Assembly: GCF_943913915.1 (NCBI RefSeq)
Contig: NZ_CALUAA010000007.1
Coordinates: 1 to 64,000 of the forward strand
DNA: 64,000 nucleotides
Direction of reading: 5' to 3'
From: an uncultured Peptoniphilus sp.
GTDB lineage: Bacteria > Bacillota > Clostridia > Tissierellales > Peptoniphilaceae
Shown here: piece after piece, positions 13,921-23,354 of the stretch
How positions within the stretch are numbered: the stretch's first letter is position 1
Layout: every line of letters begins with the position of its first letter
Translations under genes and position numbers: made by a program
Notes under the pieces: generated by a model
What the model was told of the DNA's origin: nothing
Databases searched by the model: none
Seen by the model: only the letters and a program-made list of their open reading frames with translations

Positions 13921-15676
13921 ATTGGAATTAAAAAGTTTCGGTGGCTTTCACGATACGGAAGTTTTCTTCGGCGAAGGATATCAATGTTTGCCGGGACCTA
14001 ATGAATCGGGAAAGACTACGACGATCATGTGTATCCGCGCGCTTCTTTACGGCTTTTCAAAAGATAGTTTGAATCGTAAACTCTACTCGGACGATTACGA
14101 GGATTATAAACCTTTACAAGGTCGAGATTTTTCCGCAGCTATGGAGATTGAAACGTCAAAAGGTCGTTTTCGAATCGAGCGGCAATTTCACAAGGAAAAT
14201 GAGCACCTTACGCTTATCAATCTGGACACTAAGGAAATCGTCGAGGATGAATCTCTTTATGCTTTTTCCGCAATTCCCCAGCCGGGAAGTTATTTTTGGG
14301 GTCTTTCCCAAGATGATTTTATGCGGTTTTTCTGCATGGAGGATCTTCAGTCTACCGATGCTCTTTCCGTCTTGAAGCGTATTGAAGAATCCAGGGATTT
14401 TCTCACCAAGGGGAACAGCTCTTTGCGCTTTGCCGACAGCTACGCTTACTTAGATAAGCGTCGCAGAGAAATCGGCACGGTGCGGGCGAAGAAATCTCCC
14501 TTGGGCAGACACCGGGATCAGATTGCGCGCTATGAGGCGGATTTGGCAGACCTTAGGGCGGAATCAAGAGAACTTCAAGACCATCGAGGAAAAAAGATGC
14601 AGATGGCGGAGAAGCTTCGAAGTCTTCAGAGAGAGCGGCATCTGCAAACCGAGAAACACCAAATTTTGCCCCAATTAGGAGAAAAATTGGAGCGTGCCAC
14701 TCAATTAGATCAGATGCTTCTCGAGAATGAAAAATCCATCGATCACTTCGAAGGGAAGAAAACGAGTAAATTTTCTAATAAACTCGGTTTCGCTAAGGGA
14801 GCGGGAGCAATAACTTTATTCTTTTTATTGGCGACGGCGATTTTTGTATTCTTTTTTCAACAAGAAGAACTTGCAGTTTTATCCCTTATGGCTGCAGCTC
14901 TTTTCGCCGCGCTCTCCCTCCTCTTTTTTCTTTGGAATCGTCGTACGAAAAAGATTCTCCGCACCTACCATAATTTATATGGAGAGCGAGACGAGCTTTT
15001 GGCGGAAAAGCAGGCTCTTTGCTCCTGGCTCGATCCCTACGTCGATGAAGATATAGAAATGGATACTCTGAGGGATTCTCTAAACCGCTATGCTCGTAAA
15101 CTTGAATCGATTCCTGAATTTGGGGGAGAATTAGATCAAGCCATCGAAAACATTCAGCGACAGCTGGGTTTCTTAGACGGTAAAGAACGAGAGGCGGAAG
15201 ATCTTCAGAAAAAAATGGCACAGACGGAAAGAGCCTATAGAGAAGAGCGAGCCTCCGGAGAAGAACTGGAAAATCAACTAAAAATTATCGACCTTACTGA
15301 ATCAGTTTTAAAAGAAGTGGACTCCGATGGTGAAGAGGGATTTAAGCAGGAAATATTATCCGATGGGGAGAGGATTCTTTCCGTATTGAGTGGTGGCCGT
15401 TACAACAGTATCACCTTCGGGAAAGATCAATTTATCGTATCGGGGAATGGGCAACTGAGTTTGAGGGATACGCAGCTTAGCCGATCCACCGCCGATTTGT
15501 TGGTGCTCTCCCTTCGTTTAGCGGCGGTAAATCAAATGGATCCTCATATTCCCATGGTTTTCGACGACGGTTTCGTCTATATGGACAAAGAGCGACGAAG
15601 GATGCTCGTAGATTATTTAAAAGATATGAACCGACAAATTTTAGATTTTACAACACCGTTAGGGAAAGGAGAGTAG
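13910..15676 (+). CDS. yhaN: YhaN-like SMC/Rad50-type ATPase with internal membrane spans
   Basis: This 588-residue protein is the presumed partner of the preceding nuclease. The N-terminal ATPase half has a P-loop GPNESGKTT (29-37). The C-terminal half has a Walker B VFDDG near 550, preceded by a degenerate signature LSRSTADLLVLSL. The coiled-coil arms (about 200-280 and 360-470) are short compared with Bacillus YhaN (over 900 residues). Where Rad50 has a zinc hook there are instead two strongly hydrophobic segments (about 298-316 and 320-342), suggesting membrane attachment. ATG 13910 overlaps the nuclease stop. The longer upstream frame lies inside yhaO. Confidence 0.82.
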   Translation: MIHKLELKSFGGFHDTEVFFGEGYQCLPGPNESGKTTTIMCIRALLYGFSKDSLNRKLYSDDYEDYKPLQGRDFSAAMEIETSKGRFRIERQFHKENEHLTLINLDTKEIVEDESLYAFSAIPQPGSYFWGLSQDDFMRFFCMEDLQSTDALSVLKRIEESRDFLTKGNSSLRFADSYAYLDKRRREIGTVRAKKSPLGRHRDQIARYEADLADLRAESRELQDHRGKKMQMAEKLRSLQRERHLQTEKHQILPQLGEKLERATQLDQMLLENEKSIDHFEGKKTSKFSNKLGFAKGAGAITLFFLLATAIFVFFFQQEELAVLSLMAAALFAALSLLFFLWNRRTKKILRTYHNLYGERDELLAEKQALCSWLDPYVDEDIEMDTLRDSLNRYARKLESIPEFGGELDQAIENIQRQLGFLDGKEREAEDLQKKMAQTERAYREERASGEELENQLKIIDLTESVLKEVDSDGEEGFKQEILSDGERILSVLSGGRYNSITFGKDQFIVSGNGQLSLRDTQLSRSTADLLVLSLRLAAVNQMDPHIPMVFDDGFVYMDKERRRMLVDYLKDMNRQILDFTTPLGKGE

Positions 15677-15677
15677 A

Positions 15678-16379
15678 TTGATCTGGGCTATTGGCGATTT
15701 ACATTTAGATTATAAAAAAGAAAAGCCCATGGATGTCTTCGGCAAGGCGTGGAAAAATCATGAGGAGAAAATTTTTGAGTCGTGGCGGGAGCGCGTGGCG
15801 CCTGACGACACGGTTTTAGTCGTAGGCGATATTTCCTGGGCTTTAAAATTGGAAGAGGGAAAAAAAGATTTAGATCGAATCGACGATTTGCCCGGCCGCA
15901 AGATACTGATTAAGGGAAATCACGATTATTGGTGGTCCTCTCTCAATAAACTTAATGAACTCGGACTCGAGACCGTAGATTTTTTATACAACACAGGTAT
16001 GGTCGTCGGCAACGTGGCGATTTGCGGCAGTCGGGGCTGGACCGATATTGATGCAGGAAGCGTGGATGAGCAGGATGAAAAGATTTACAAACGGGAACTC
16101 AATCGCCTTAAGTTGAGCATTGACGCCATGGAAAAGGAGGCGGAGGAGAAGGAGATTTCCCATCGAATCGCCATGTTACATTATCCTCCCTTTTCATCGA
16201 AAGGAGAGCCCAACGATTTCGCGGATATTTTAAAGGAGGCGAAGATCGATCTTTGTGTCTATGGTCACCTTCACAGTTACGGCCATAAGTTTGTAGTAGA
16301 AGGGGAATTTGACGGAGTGAGATATCAATGTGTATCGTCGGATTATATTGGTTTTAAAGTGCAGAAGCTTGAGGTATAG
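15678..16379 (+). CDS. Calcineurin-like phosphoesterase
   Basis: This 233-residue enzyme shows all metallophosphoesterase motifs in order: GDLHL near the start, GDISW, GNHDYWW, HYPP and GHLHS. It resembles the stand-alone cytoplasmic phosphohydrolases often annotated as serine/threonine phosphatase-like; the substrate is unknown. The start is TTG, placed 7 nt after AAAGGAG. It follows yhaN by 1 bp and is followed directly by the CYTH gene. Confidence 0.85.
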   Translation: MIWAIGDLHLDYKKEKPMDVFGKAWKNHEEKIFESWRERVAPDDTVLVVGDISWALKLEEGKKDLDRIDDLPGRKILIKGNHDYWWSSLNKLNELGLETVDFLYNTGMVVGNVAICGSRGWTDIDAGSVDEQDEKIYKRELNRLKLSIDAMEKEAEEKEISHRIAMLHYPPFSSKGEPNDFADILKEAKIDLCVYGHLHSYGHKFVVEGEFDGVRYQCVSSDYIGFKVQKLEV

Positions 16380-16913
16380 ATGGAACGGGAAATTGAAGTT
16401 AAAGTTTTAGATATCGACATTAAAGCAATGGAAGAAAAAATTATCAATTCCGGCGGGGAGAAAATAAGCGATGAAATGCAGAGGACCATTGTTATTAACT
16501 CCGATCTTCATCCGATCCCGAACGATATCGGCTATCTTCGCCTGCGAGAAGTGGAAAAAGATGGGAAAATTGAAAAAGTCTGCACGTTTAAGGAGAAAAT
16601 GGCAGATACATCCGTTCGTGTCTATGACGAACACACGGTCGTCATAGACGATATGGATGAAATGCTTAAGGTCTTTAAACTTTTAGGATACGACCGGTCA
16701 TCCCTCGGGGAAAAGCATCGCGTCAGCTACCGTTTTAAAAATTGCCGACTGGATTTAGATACTTGGGATGAAAAGACTTATCCCGATCCCTATATGGAAA
16801 TCGAAGGAGAAAGCCGCGAAGCCATCGAAGGGGTAATTCGTGCCCTATCCATCGATCCAAAAAAGGTGAGCACTCTCTCAATTCGAGAATTACAAAAATT
16901 AAAAAACAAATAG
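16380..16913 (+). CDS. CYTH domain protein
   Basis: This 177-residue protein opens with EREIEVKV, the EXEXK signature of the CYTH (adenylate cyclase/thiamine triphosphatase) tunnel-fold family. Further features are RLREV and CTFKEK strands, RVSYRF, LDLDTW, and a PYMEIEGES strand that supplies acidic metal ligands. Members hydrolyse triphosphates or inorganic polyphosphates. The exact substrate cannot be read from sequence. It is the last gene of the operon and lies 48 bp before the PEP synthase start. Confidence 0.85.
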   Translation: MEREIEVKVLDIDIKAMEEKIINSGGEKISDEMQRTIVINSDLHPIPNDIGYLRLREVEKDGKIEKVCTFKEKMADTSVRVYDEHTVVIDDMDEMLKVFKLLGYDRSSLGEKHRVSYRFKNCRLDLDTWDEKTYPDPYMEIEGESREAIEGVIRALSIDPKKVSTLSIRELQKLKNK

Positions 16914-16933
16914 TACAACATAAATAAGCAATG

Positions 16934-16942
16934 TGCTATAAT
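16934..16942 (+). promoter_or_regulatory. Extended -10 promoter of PEP synthase
   Basis: TGCTATAAT lies 20 nt before the start codon, with GAGGAGG in between. The -35 is weak (TACAAC at 17 bp). Confidence 0.6.
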
Positions 16943-16961
16943 ACTTGCGAGGAGGAATGAT

Positions 16962-19340
16962 ATGACAGGTTTTAAATTTATTCGCTTTTTCCACGAGATC
17001 CGTAAAGCCGACGTAGACATCGTCGGTGGGAAAGGTGCCAACTTAGGAGAAATGACGAATTTCGGATTGGACGTACCCCCGGGATTCTGCGTTACCTCCG
17101 CAGGTTATGATGCTTTTATCGAGTATGCAGGTTTAGAAGAAAAAGTCCGTTTTTTAATGGAAGATTTAGACGTAGATGATGTGGATATGTTGACCGCCGC
17201 CAGTGACGACATCCGCAGAAGTATAGAAGAAGGCGGAATCGATCCCAAGATCGAAGAAGAAATCGTATTGGCTTATAAAGAATTCAGCCGCTCCATCGAT
17301 CTGAAGGATCCCCAAGTGGCCGTGCGTTCTTCTGCAACGGCGGAAGATTTGCCCGATGCATCCTTTGCAGGACAACAAGATACTTACTTACACATTGCAG
17401 GGGAAGAAGAGCTTGTTCACCACGTACGCAAGTGTTGGGCTAGCCTCTGGACTCCGAGAGCTATTTACTACCGCGCCAAACAAAACTACGATCACTTCGC
17501 AGTTTCCCTCTGTGTCGTTATTCAAAAAATGGTTAACTCTGAAAAATCCGGCGTTATGTTTACAGCCAACCCCATTAATTTCAGCCGCGATGAGATGATG
17601 ATCAACGCCAGCTACGGTTTAGGGGAAGCTGTCGTAAGCGGTACAGTTACACCGGACGAATACGTTATTAAGAAGAGCGACAAGAGCATTTTAGAAAAAG
17701 TAATTGCCGACAAGAAGAAGATGGTCGTTCAAAACGACTCCGGCATCGGTACCCATGAAGCCGATGTAGAAGATATTCTCGGGGCAGGGGCCGTTAAGGA
17801 AGAATGCCTATCGAAAGAAGAACTGGCAACCCTTATTGACGCCGGTCTTAAAATCGAAAGCTTATACGGAAGTGTACAAGATATCGAATGGGGAATGGAC
17901 CGCGACACGAAAGGTCTCTATATTTTACAATCTCGCCCCATTACCACTCTTGGTGAAGAAATTAAACCGGAAGAGGAAAGTGATATGACGAAAGAACCTG
18001 AAAAGCTCAATCCCTTAGTACGCGGTCTTGCTGCATCTCCCGGAATCGGACGGGGTAAAGTTAAAAAGATCAAAGACGTGAGCGAAATTAACCTCGTTAA
18101 AGAGGGTGATATTCTCGTTACCGCCATGACCAATCCCGACATGGTACCTGCCATGCGTACAGCTGCAGCCGTCGTAACCGATGAAGGCGGTAGAACCTGT
18201 CATGCGGCCATCGTAAGCCGCGAACTCGGCATTCCCTGTGTGGTCGGCAGTAATGATGCCACCAGCGTATTAAAAGAAGGTATGGAAATTACCGTCGATG
18301 CTACTCGTGGTGTCGTATACGAAGGAAGCGTCCTGCACGATCGCGATAAGAAAAAACCGGAAGCACAAACCGGCGGCGCAGGTCTCGGCATCGAACTCGA
18401 TGAGCTTAAGAGTATGGTGGCTCCCGTAACCGCAACGAAGATCTATATGAACCTCGGCGAACCGGCGCTTATTGAAAAATATAAGAACCTTCCCTTTGAC
18501 GGCATCGGCTTAATGCGTACGGAATTTATTTTCACCAATAAAATCGGCGCACACCCCATGTACCTTGCTAAAACCGGCCAAGGTGATCTTCTGATTGAAA
18601 AATTGGCTGAAGGTATTGCGGAAGTAGCCGGCGCAATTTACCCGAAACAAGTCGTTGTTCGTATGAGCGACTTCCGTACCAACGAATTCCGCGGCCTCAA
18701 GGGCGGGGATGAAGTTGAACCGCACGAAGAAAACCCCATGATCGGATGGCGTGGCGTCAGCCGCTACATTTCTCCGGAATACGAAAAAGGCTTCAGACTT
18801 GAATGTCAAGCCATGCGCAAGGTTCGCGAAGATTTCGGTCTCGACAATGTGGTCGCCATGTTACCCTTCGTTCGCACACCGGAAGAGCTTGTAACCGTTA
18901 AAGAAATCATGGCGGAAGAAGGCTTGAAGCAATCCAAAAACTTCAAGATCTGGATTATGGCGGAAGTTCCCTCTGTCGTCTTCCAAGCGGAAGAATTTGC
19001 TGAACTCGTCGACGGTTTCTCTATCGGTTCCAATGACCTTACCCAACTTACCATGGGTGCCGACCGCGACAGCGGCATCTTAAACCGTATGGGTTACTTC
19101 GACGAGCGTAATGAAGCGGTTAAACGCGCCATTAAAACCTTAGTGGATGCGGCCAATAAAAAAGGCATCACCTGCTCCATTTGCGGCCAAGGCCCGAGCC
19201 AATACCCGGAATTCGCGGAATTCCTAGTAGAATGCGGCATCACTTCCATGTCCGTCAATCCGGATACAGTGGATTACACCCGCAGACTCGTGGCAAGCGT
19301 TGAACAAAAAATGATTCTTCGCAAATTAAGAGAACAATAA
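16962..19340 (+). CDS. ppsA: Phosphoenolpyruvate synthase
   Basis: This 792-residue enzyme converts pyruvate, ATP and water to PEP, AMP and phosphate. The N-terminal nucleotide-binding domain carries VGGKGANLGE (21-30) and RSSATAEDLPDASFAGQQ (122-139). The swivelling phosphohistidine domain has GGRTCHAAIVSR with His414. The C-terminal TIM barrel contains FDGIGLMRTEF, GSNDLTQL and CSICGQGPS with the catalytic Cys. Full length for PpsA. It differs from pyruvate phosphate dikinase by the AED-type N-domain and absence of the long insert. Very strong AGGAGG site and own promoter and terminator. It would supply PEP for gluconeogenesis in an organism living on amino acids (inference). Confidence 0.94.
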   Translation: MTGFKFIRFFHEIRKADVDIVGGKGANLGEMTNFGLDVPPGFCVTSAGYDAFIEYAGLEEKVRFLMEDLDVDDVDMLTAASDDIRRSIEEGGIDPKIEEEIVLAYKEFSRSIDLKDPQVAVRSSATAEDLPDASFAGQQDTYLHIAGEEELVHHVRKCWASLWTPRAIYYRAKQNYDHFAVSLCVVIQKMVNSEKSGVMFTANPINFSRDEMMINASYGLGEAVVSGTVTPDEYVIKKSDKSILEKVIADKKKMVVQNDSGIGTHEADVEDILGAGAVKEECLSKEELATLIDAGLKIESLYGSVQDIEWGMDRDTKGLYILQSRPITTLGEEIKPEEESDMTKEPEKLNPLVRGLAASPGIGRGKVKKIKDVSEINLVKEGDILVTAMTNPDMVPAMRTAAAVVTDEGGRTCHAAIVSRELGIPCVVGSNDATSVLKEGMEITVDATRGVVYEGSVLHDRDKKKPEAQTGGAGLGIELDELKSMVAPVTATKIYMNLGEPALIEKYKNLPFDGIGLMRTEFIFTNKIGAHPMYLAKTGQGDLLIEKLAEGIAEVAGAIYPKQVVVRMSDFRTNEFRGLKGGDEVEPHEENPMIGWRGVSRYISPEYEKGFRLECQAMRKVREDFGLDNVVAMLPFVRTPEELVTVKEIMAEEGLKQSKNFKIWIMAEVPSVVFQAEEFAELVDGFSIGSNDLTQLTMGADRDSGILNRMGYFDERNEAVKRAIKTLVDAANKKGITCSICGQGPSQYPEFAEFLVECGITSMSVNPDTVDYTRRLVASVEQKMILRKLREQ

Positions 19341-19345
19341 TAAGC

Positions 19346-19377
19346 AAAAAAACCGTCGAGGAAACTCGGCGGTTTTT
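19346..19377 (+). terminator. Terminator of ppsA
   Basis: AAAAACCG-TCGAG and CTCGG-CGGTTTTT form a stem with a GAAA loop and a T run. Confidence 0.85.
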
Positions 19378-19391
19378 GATTGAAAACTTTC

Positions 19392-19421
19392 TTGACACGG
19401 GATTATGTTTCTCTATATATT
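19392..19421 (+). promoter_or_regulatory. Consensus promoter of the small membrane protein gene
   Basis: TTGACA (19392-19397) and TATATT (19416-19421) are 18 bp apart. A perfect -35 is unusual in this window. Confidence 0.65.
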
Positions 19422-19462
19422 CTGTAACGAGAAGGAAAAGTTGCTGTGTTGTGGGGGTGCTT

Positions 19463-19651
19463 ATGAATTTAAAGAGCAGAATATGTTTGTATGTTATCGC
19501 TCTGGCATTTATTCTATTGGAATTGGTGAAATTATGGGCGGAGCGATTCAGCGGATCTTCGAGTGGCATTCCCGTGTATTTCATATTGCCTCTTGCGCCT
19601 GTCGTTTTGGCTTTGACAATAAGCTTAATAAAGGCGGAGCGAGAAGATTAA
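19463..19651 (+). CDS. Small membrane protein (62 aa)
   Basis: The 62-residue product has two hydrophobic helices (about 8-24 and 37-55) joined by a short polar loop, and a charged C-terminus. It has no recognised family. ATG 19463 follows GGGGGTG. The longer frame upstream runs through the promoter and ppsA terminator, so it was rejected. It has its own consensus promoter and a strong bidirectional terminator, which argues that it is a real, independently expressed gene. Confidence 0.65.
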   Translation: MNLKSRICLYVIALAFILLELVKLWAERFSGSSSGIPVYFILPLAPVVLALTISLIKAERED

Positions 19652-19659
19652 AAACGTAG

Positions 19660-19696
19660 AAAAAAGGTTCGAGCCATGATGGCTCGAACCTTTTTT
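19660..19696. terminator. Bidirectional terminator
   Basis: AAAAAAGGTTCGAGCC and GGCTCGAACCTTTTTT form a perfect stem with A and T runs, between convergent genes. Confidence 0.88.
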
Positions 19697-19712
19697 ATTT
19701 GAAAGTATAACA

Positions 19713-20057
19713 TTAAAATTCCACGTTAAATAATTTGGCAAAGTCTCTTAAACCCGTTTCGATTTCTTTTGTGGAAAAATCGTGGGCACGGAGCGTCTTT
19801 TCCGGTATGTCTAAGAGCATTTGATAGAAGAAAATGCCGGAAGCCAGATCCATATTGCCCGCCTCAGCGTCGTCGTACAGAAGATCTTCGGCGTCGTTAT
19901 AGCGGCCTTCATCGATTAATTTGACGAGCTCATGAAAGGCGTCGCTTTCTGTAATCATTTTCTTTTTCAAGGCGATATCACCTTGCGGAAAAATCAACCG
20001 CAAAAGGAATTGAATATATTCCTGAATCTGCTTTAGTAGAAAGTCATTTTTAAGCAT
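19713..20057 (-). CDS. Conserved hypothetical protein (DUF6483-like)
   Basis: The 114-residue helical protein begins MLKNDFLLKQIQEYIQFLLRLIF, a pattern I associate with the DUF6483 family of Firmicutes; this is from memory and not verified. It has no signal peptide or catalytic motif. It contains a repeat-like helix pair (DEGRYNDAEDLLYDDAEAGN) reminiscent of TPR helices. The start overlaps the end of hemB by 8 bp, so it is the last gene of the tetrapyrrole operon. A link to that pathway is not implied. Confidence 0.65.
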   Translation of the reverse strand: MLKNDFLLKQIQEYIQFLLRLIFPQGDIALKKKMITESDAFHELVKLIDEGRYNDAEDLLYDDAEAGNMDLASGIFFYQMLLDIPEKTLRAHDFSTKEIETGLRDFAKLFNVEF

Positions 20058-21021
20058 AATGCCCTTCTTTTAATTGCCGGGCGAGCCACTTGGCGTGGTA
20101 GGTGATGATCATCTTGGCCCCTGCTCGTTTCATGGCGATCATATTTTCCATAATAATGCTTTCATCGAAGATCCCGCACTCGATGGCTTTTAAGACCATG
20201 GCATACTCGCCGCTTACATTGTAGGTAATGAAATTAGTGTTGAAATGATCTTTTGCCCGGGCAAGCACATCTAAATAGGCGAGACCGGGTTTTACGATAA
20301 TAAAATCCGCCTCTTCATCTAAATCTTCAGCAATTTCCCTAAGAGCTTCATCGCCGTTATGGAAGTCCATTTGATATGATTTTCTGTCGCCGAAAGAGGG
20401 ACTGCTGCCGGCGGCGTCGCGGAAGGGGCCGTAATACTTAGAGGCAAATTTGGCTGCGTAGCTCATAATAGGAATATTTTCAAAGCCGTTTTCATCTAAC
20501 GCGTCACGAATTTTTGCCACGTGCAAATCCATCATATCTGAGGGTGCAATGACATCACTTCCGGCTTTGGCCTGAGATACGGCGATCTTTGAAAGATAGT
20601 TTAATGTTTTGTCGTTATCTACAAGGCCTGTATCGTCTAAAATGCCGCAGTGGCCGTGATCGGTGTATTCACACATACAGAGATCGGTGATAACTACTAA
20701 ATCGTCTGTAATCTCTTTAATTTTTCTGCAAGCCTTTTGAATAATGCCGTTGTCGTCGTATGCGCCGGAGCCGCAGCTGTCCTTGTGGTCGACGACGCCG
20801 AATAAAATAACGGCAGGAATCTTTAAATCGACAATCTCTTGAATTTCATCTTCCAACCGGTCGACGGAAAAATGATAGACACCCGGGAGGGAAGGAATTT
20901 CCTTTTTGATATTTTCCCCTTCAATGATAAATAGAGGGTAGATTAAATCCTTTACATTGAGACTTGTTTCCGCGGTCATGGAACGAAGGATGGGATTGTT
21001 TCTAATTCTGCGCATTCGCAT
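20050..21021 (-). CDS. hemB: Porphobilinogen synthase (ALA dehydratase)
   Basis: This 323-residue enzyme condenses two 5-aminolevulinates to porphobilinogen. Schiff-base lysines are in SYAAKFAS (Lys191) and IIVKPGLAYLD (Lys244). The zinc site is DLCMCEYTDHGHCG (Cys115, 117, 125). The product enters the hemC/cobA-hemD steps encoded upstream. The start overlaps the end of cobA-hemD by 20 bp. No gene for ALA synthesis (hemA/hemL) is in this window. Confidence 0.95.
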   Translation of the reverse strand: MRMRRIRNNPILRSMTAETSLNVKDLIYPLFIIEGENIKKEIPSLPGVYHFSVDRLEDEIQEIVDLKIPAVILFGVVDHKDSCGSGAYDDNGIIQKACRKIKEITDDLVVITDLCMCEYTDHGHCGILDDTGLVDNDKTLNYLSKIAVSQAKAGSDVIAPSDMMDLHVAKIRDALDENGFENIPIMSYAAKFASKYYGPFRDAAGSSPSFGDRKSYQMDFHNGDEALREIAEDLDEEADFIIVKPGLAYLDVLARAKDHFNTNFITYNVSGEYAMVLKAIECGIFDESIIMENMIAMKRAGAKMIITYHAKWLARQLKEGHYA

Positions 21022-22477
21022 AATGTAACTCCTTTAAAACACAGTCGCAAAGAGAGTCGAAAGTGGCTTTCTCTGCCATAAATAGTTTGCTTTCATCGAT
21101 ACCGCAATCTTTGAGCGTCGATTTAGTAGAAGGTCCGATGGCGAAGTAAAGAGCGTCCCTCAAATTTTCATCGCCATAATGGCGGAAGAAATTATTCACG
21201 GCGGAAGAAGAGCCGAACATGACGGCGCTCACTTTTTCGGGAAGTTCCGAGCCTTTTCCGGGATCGACGGCATCGTAAACAGGGAGGTCTACAAGCTCTC
21301 CCAAAGAGTGAAGGATACTCCCTAAGTAAGGATCGCTCTTTACAGAATGGGGATAGAAAATAGCGGGATTCTTTCCGCTGTATTCTTTTTTCAGAAGCTC
21401 CGCCAAATGATGGCCATCGTAGATTTCCGGGCGGCCCTTTGAACGAATGCCGTACGCTGCAAGGGCTTCGTCGGTTTTTTCTCCTACGGTATAAAAATCA
21501 ACGCTTTTCAGATCACGAATATCCCTATTTATTATAAAGCTCTTCATGAAATAATCTACAGCATTTTTCGAGGTAAGAACCACGAGATCGGCAGAAAAAT
21601 TTTCGATGGCATGAAAAAGTTCATTCTTATTGACGGGCACGATGTCGATCATAGGGCGGCGATGGACGCGATAGCCTTCTCTTTCTAAGATTCGCCTTGC
21701 CCGCCCCTCTTTATCTTCAAAAGTTAATACCACATTCCCCTTGTAGTAAGGCGCGGGAATTAATTCTTCGTGCAGATCGACCACGTCGCCTACGACGATC
21801 AGGGCGGGGCTTACGAGGTATTCGGGAATCCCCTTTTCCGCCACGTCCTTCAATGTGGAATAGAAGGAACGCATATCTTCCGTACCGCCCTTTGAAAGCA
21901 CGGCCATAGGCGTGTTTTCATTTTTACCTCCTTCGATTAAAGAGCAGGCGATTTCGCGGCTTCTGCTGAGCCCCATATAGATGACGAGTGTAGAGGGGAG
22001 AGTGGCATATGCTTTAAGATCTTCAGGGCCGTCTTTTGAAAAGGCGGTTAAGAAGGTGACGGCCCGGGCAGTATCTCTAAAGGTAACGGGGATTCCCGCC
22101 ATGGCGGGAACGGCGACACCGGAGGTAATCCCCGGATAGAATGTAAAGGGAATGTCGTGTTCCTTTAAATAGAGAGCCTCTTCGCCTCCGCGGCCGAAGA
22201 CATAGGGGTCACCGCCTTTTAAGCGAAGGACCCGACTTCCCTCCAGGTGTTTTTCCACTAAGAGGGCGTTGATTTTCTCCTGAGGAATCTTGTGATGATC
22301 TTTCTTTTTCCCCGCATCGATTTTTTCCGCATGTGGTGCAAAATCCAGCAGGCGCTGATCCATTAGTCTATCGTAAATGATGCAGTCCGCCGACTGAATC
22401 TCCCGCAAGACGCCGAGGCTCACGTGGTTCATATGGCCGATGCCGGCACCGGCGATCACAACAGGGTATTTAAGCAT
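21002..22477 (-). CDS. cobA-hemD: Fused uroporphyrinogen-III C-methyltransferase / uroporphyrinogen-III synthase
   Basis: This 491-residue bifunctional protein contains a SUMT domain (about 1-240) and a HemD domain (about 245-491). SUMT motifs include LRLKGGDPYVFGRGGEEA, FYPGITSGVAVPAMAGIP and LVIYMGL. The HemD part has VVLTSKNAV and VMFGSSSAVNNF. It would make precorrin-2 from hydroxymethylbilane. The usual first glycine-rich motif GAGPGDP is altered to GAGIGHMNH, which touches the S-adenosylmethionine pocket. The rest of the domain is normal. The start overlaps hemC by 8 bp. Such fusions occur in several anaerobic Firmicutes that make corrinoids. Confidence 0.92.
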   Translation of the reverse strand: MLKYPVVIAGAGIGHMNHVSLGVLREIQSADCIIYDRLMDQRLLDFAPHAEKIDAGKKKDHHKIPQEKINALLVEKHLEGSRVLRLKGGDPYVFGRGGEEALYLKEHDIPFTFYPGITSGVAVPAMAGIPVTFRDTARAVTFLTAFSKDGPEDLKAYATLPSTLVIYMGLSRSREIACSLIEGGKNENTPMAVLSKGGTEDMRSFYSTLKDVAEKGIPEYLVSPALIVVGDVVDLHEELIPAPYYKGNVVLTFEDKEGRARRILEREGYRVHRRPMIDIVPVNKNELFHAIENFSADLVVLTSKNAVDYFMKSFIINRDIRDLKSVDFYTVGEKTDEALAAYGIRSKGRPEIYDGHHLAELLKKEYSGKNPAIFYPHSVKSDPYLGSILHSLGELVDLPVYDAVDPGKGSELPEKVSAVMFGSSSAVNNFFRHYGDENLRDALYFAIGPSTKSTLKDCGIDESKLFMAEKATFDSLCDCVLKELHYANAQN

Positions 22478-23354
22478 GATTCTTCACCTCATAAACGAGC
22501 TTTAAGATGTCGTCTTCCGCTGTTTCAAACGTAGAAGGGACTATAGAGTAGCGGAGTGGCTCCTCTGTATTCTCTGCAAAGCATCCATGTAAGCGGATGG
22601 CGGTGTCATTTATTTTTTCAATATAAATTCCGATGGGGGAATGACAGGATGCGTCGAGAGCTCTTTGGTATTTTCGCTCCACCTTCATACGAAAGTTTGC
22701 GTAAGAATCGGAGGCTTCATTAAAGATCTGAAGAAGATCTTTCCGTTCTTCGGATATTTCGATGCCGAGCAAGCCCTGGGAGGGAGATGGAATGAAGCGG
22801 GTAGGGTCCAAGACTCCGGAAATTAAGTGAGTGAGTTCCGCCCGTTCAAGACCTGCATAGGCTAAGATCGTGCCGTCGGCATGGGAAGCCATCATTTTCT
22901 CGATACGTGTCTGAATATTGCCGCGAATAGGCTCGATGGACACGCCGGGGTAGAAGTGGAGAAGCTCAGAACGTCTGCGATTGCTTCCTGTGGCGATGGT
23001 CATGTTCTCTAAATCTTGTTCTCGTTTTAAGGGAGCTTTTCCCACGATCACATCACGCACGTCGGGAGATTTCGGAGGCGGCGCCAAGAGATAACCCTCC
23101 GGTAAGTATGAGGGCATGTCTTTTAGGGAATGGACGGCCACATCCACATGTCCCGATGTCAGAGCAGTTTCCAGTTCGCCGACGAAGACACCGTTTTTCC
23201 CCACCTTGTCGATGGGAAGGTTCTGGAACTGATCGCCCTTTGTCGATACGGCGACAAGCTCCGTCTCAAGGCCTGCCTGTTCAAGAATCTCTGCGACACT
23301 CCTCGCCTGGGTCATGGCCAGTTGGCTTTTTCTTGTTCCTATGCGAATCTTCAA
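22470..23354 (-). CDS. hemC: Hydroxymethylbilane synthase (porphobilinogen deaminase)
   Basis: This 294-residue enzyme polymerises four porphobilinogens. It starts KIRIGTRKSQLAM, with VAVHSLKDMP, GSNRRRSELL and IRGNIQTRIEK substrate-binding segments, and the dipyrromethane-cofactor Cys in LDASCHSPIG (residue 237). I chose the TTG at 23354, which lies 6 nt after GGGAGG. The upstream ATG (23375) contains that ribosome site inside its own first codons. Even so, the gene overlaps the preceding dehydrogenase gene by 74 bp. Confidence 0.93.
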   Translation of the reverse strand: MKIRIGTRKSQLAMTQARSVAEILEQAGLETELVAVSTKGDQFQNLPIDKVGKNGVFVGELETALTSGHVDVAVHSLKDMPSYLPEGYLLAPPPKSPDVRDVIVGKAPLKREQDLENMTIATGSNRRRSELLHFYPGVSIEPIRGNIQTRIEKMMASHADGTILAYAGLERAELTHLISGVLDPTRFIPSPSQGLLGIEISEERKDLLQIFNEASDSYANFRMKVERKYQRALDASCHSPIGIYIEKINDTAIRLHGCFAENTEEPLRYSIVPSTFETAEDDILKLVYEVKNHA

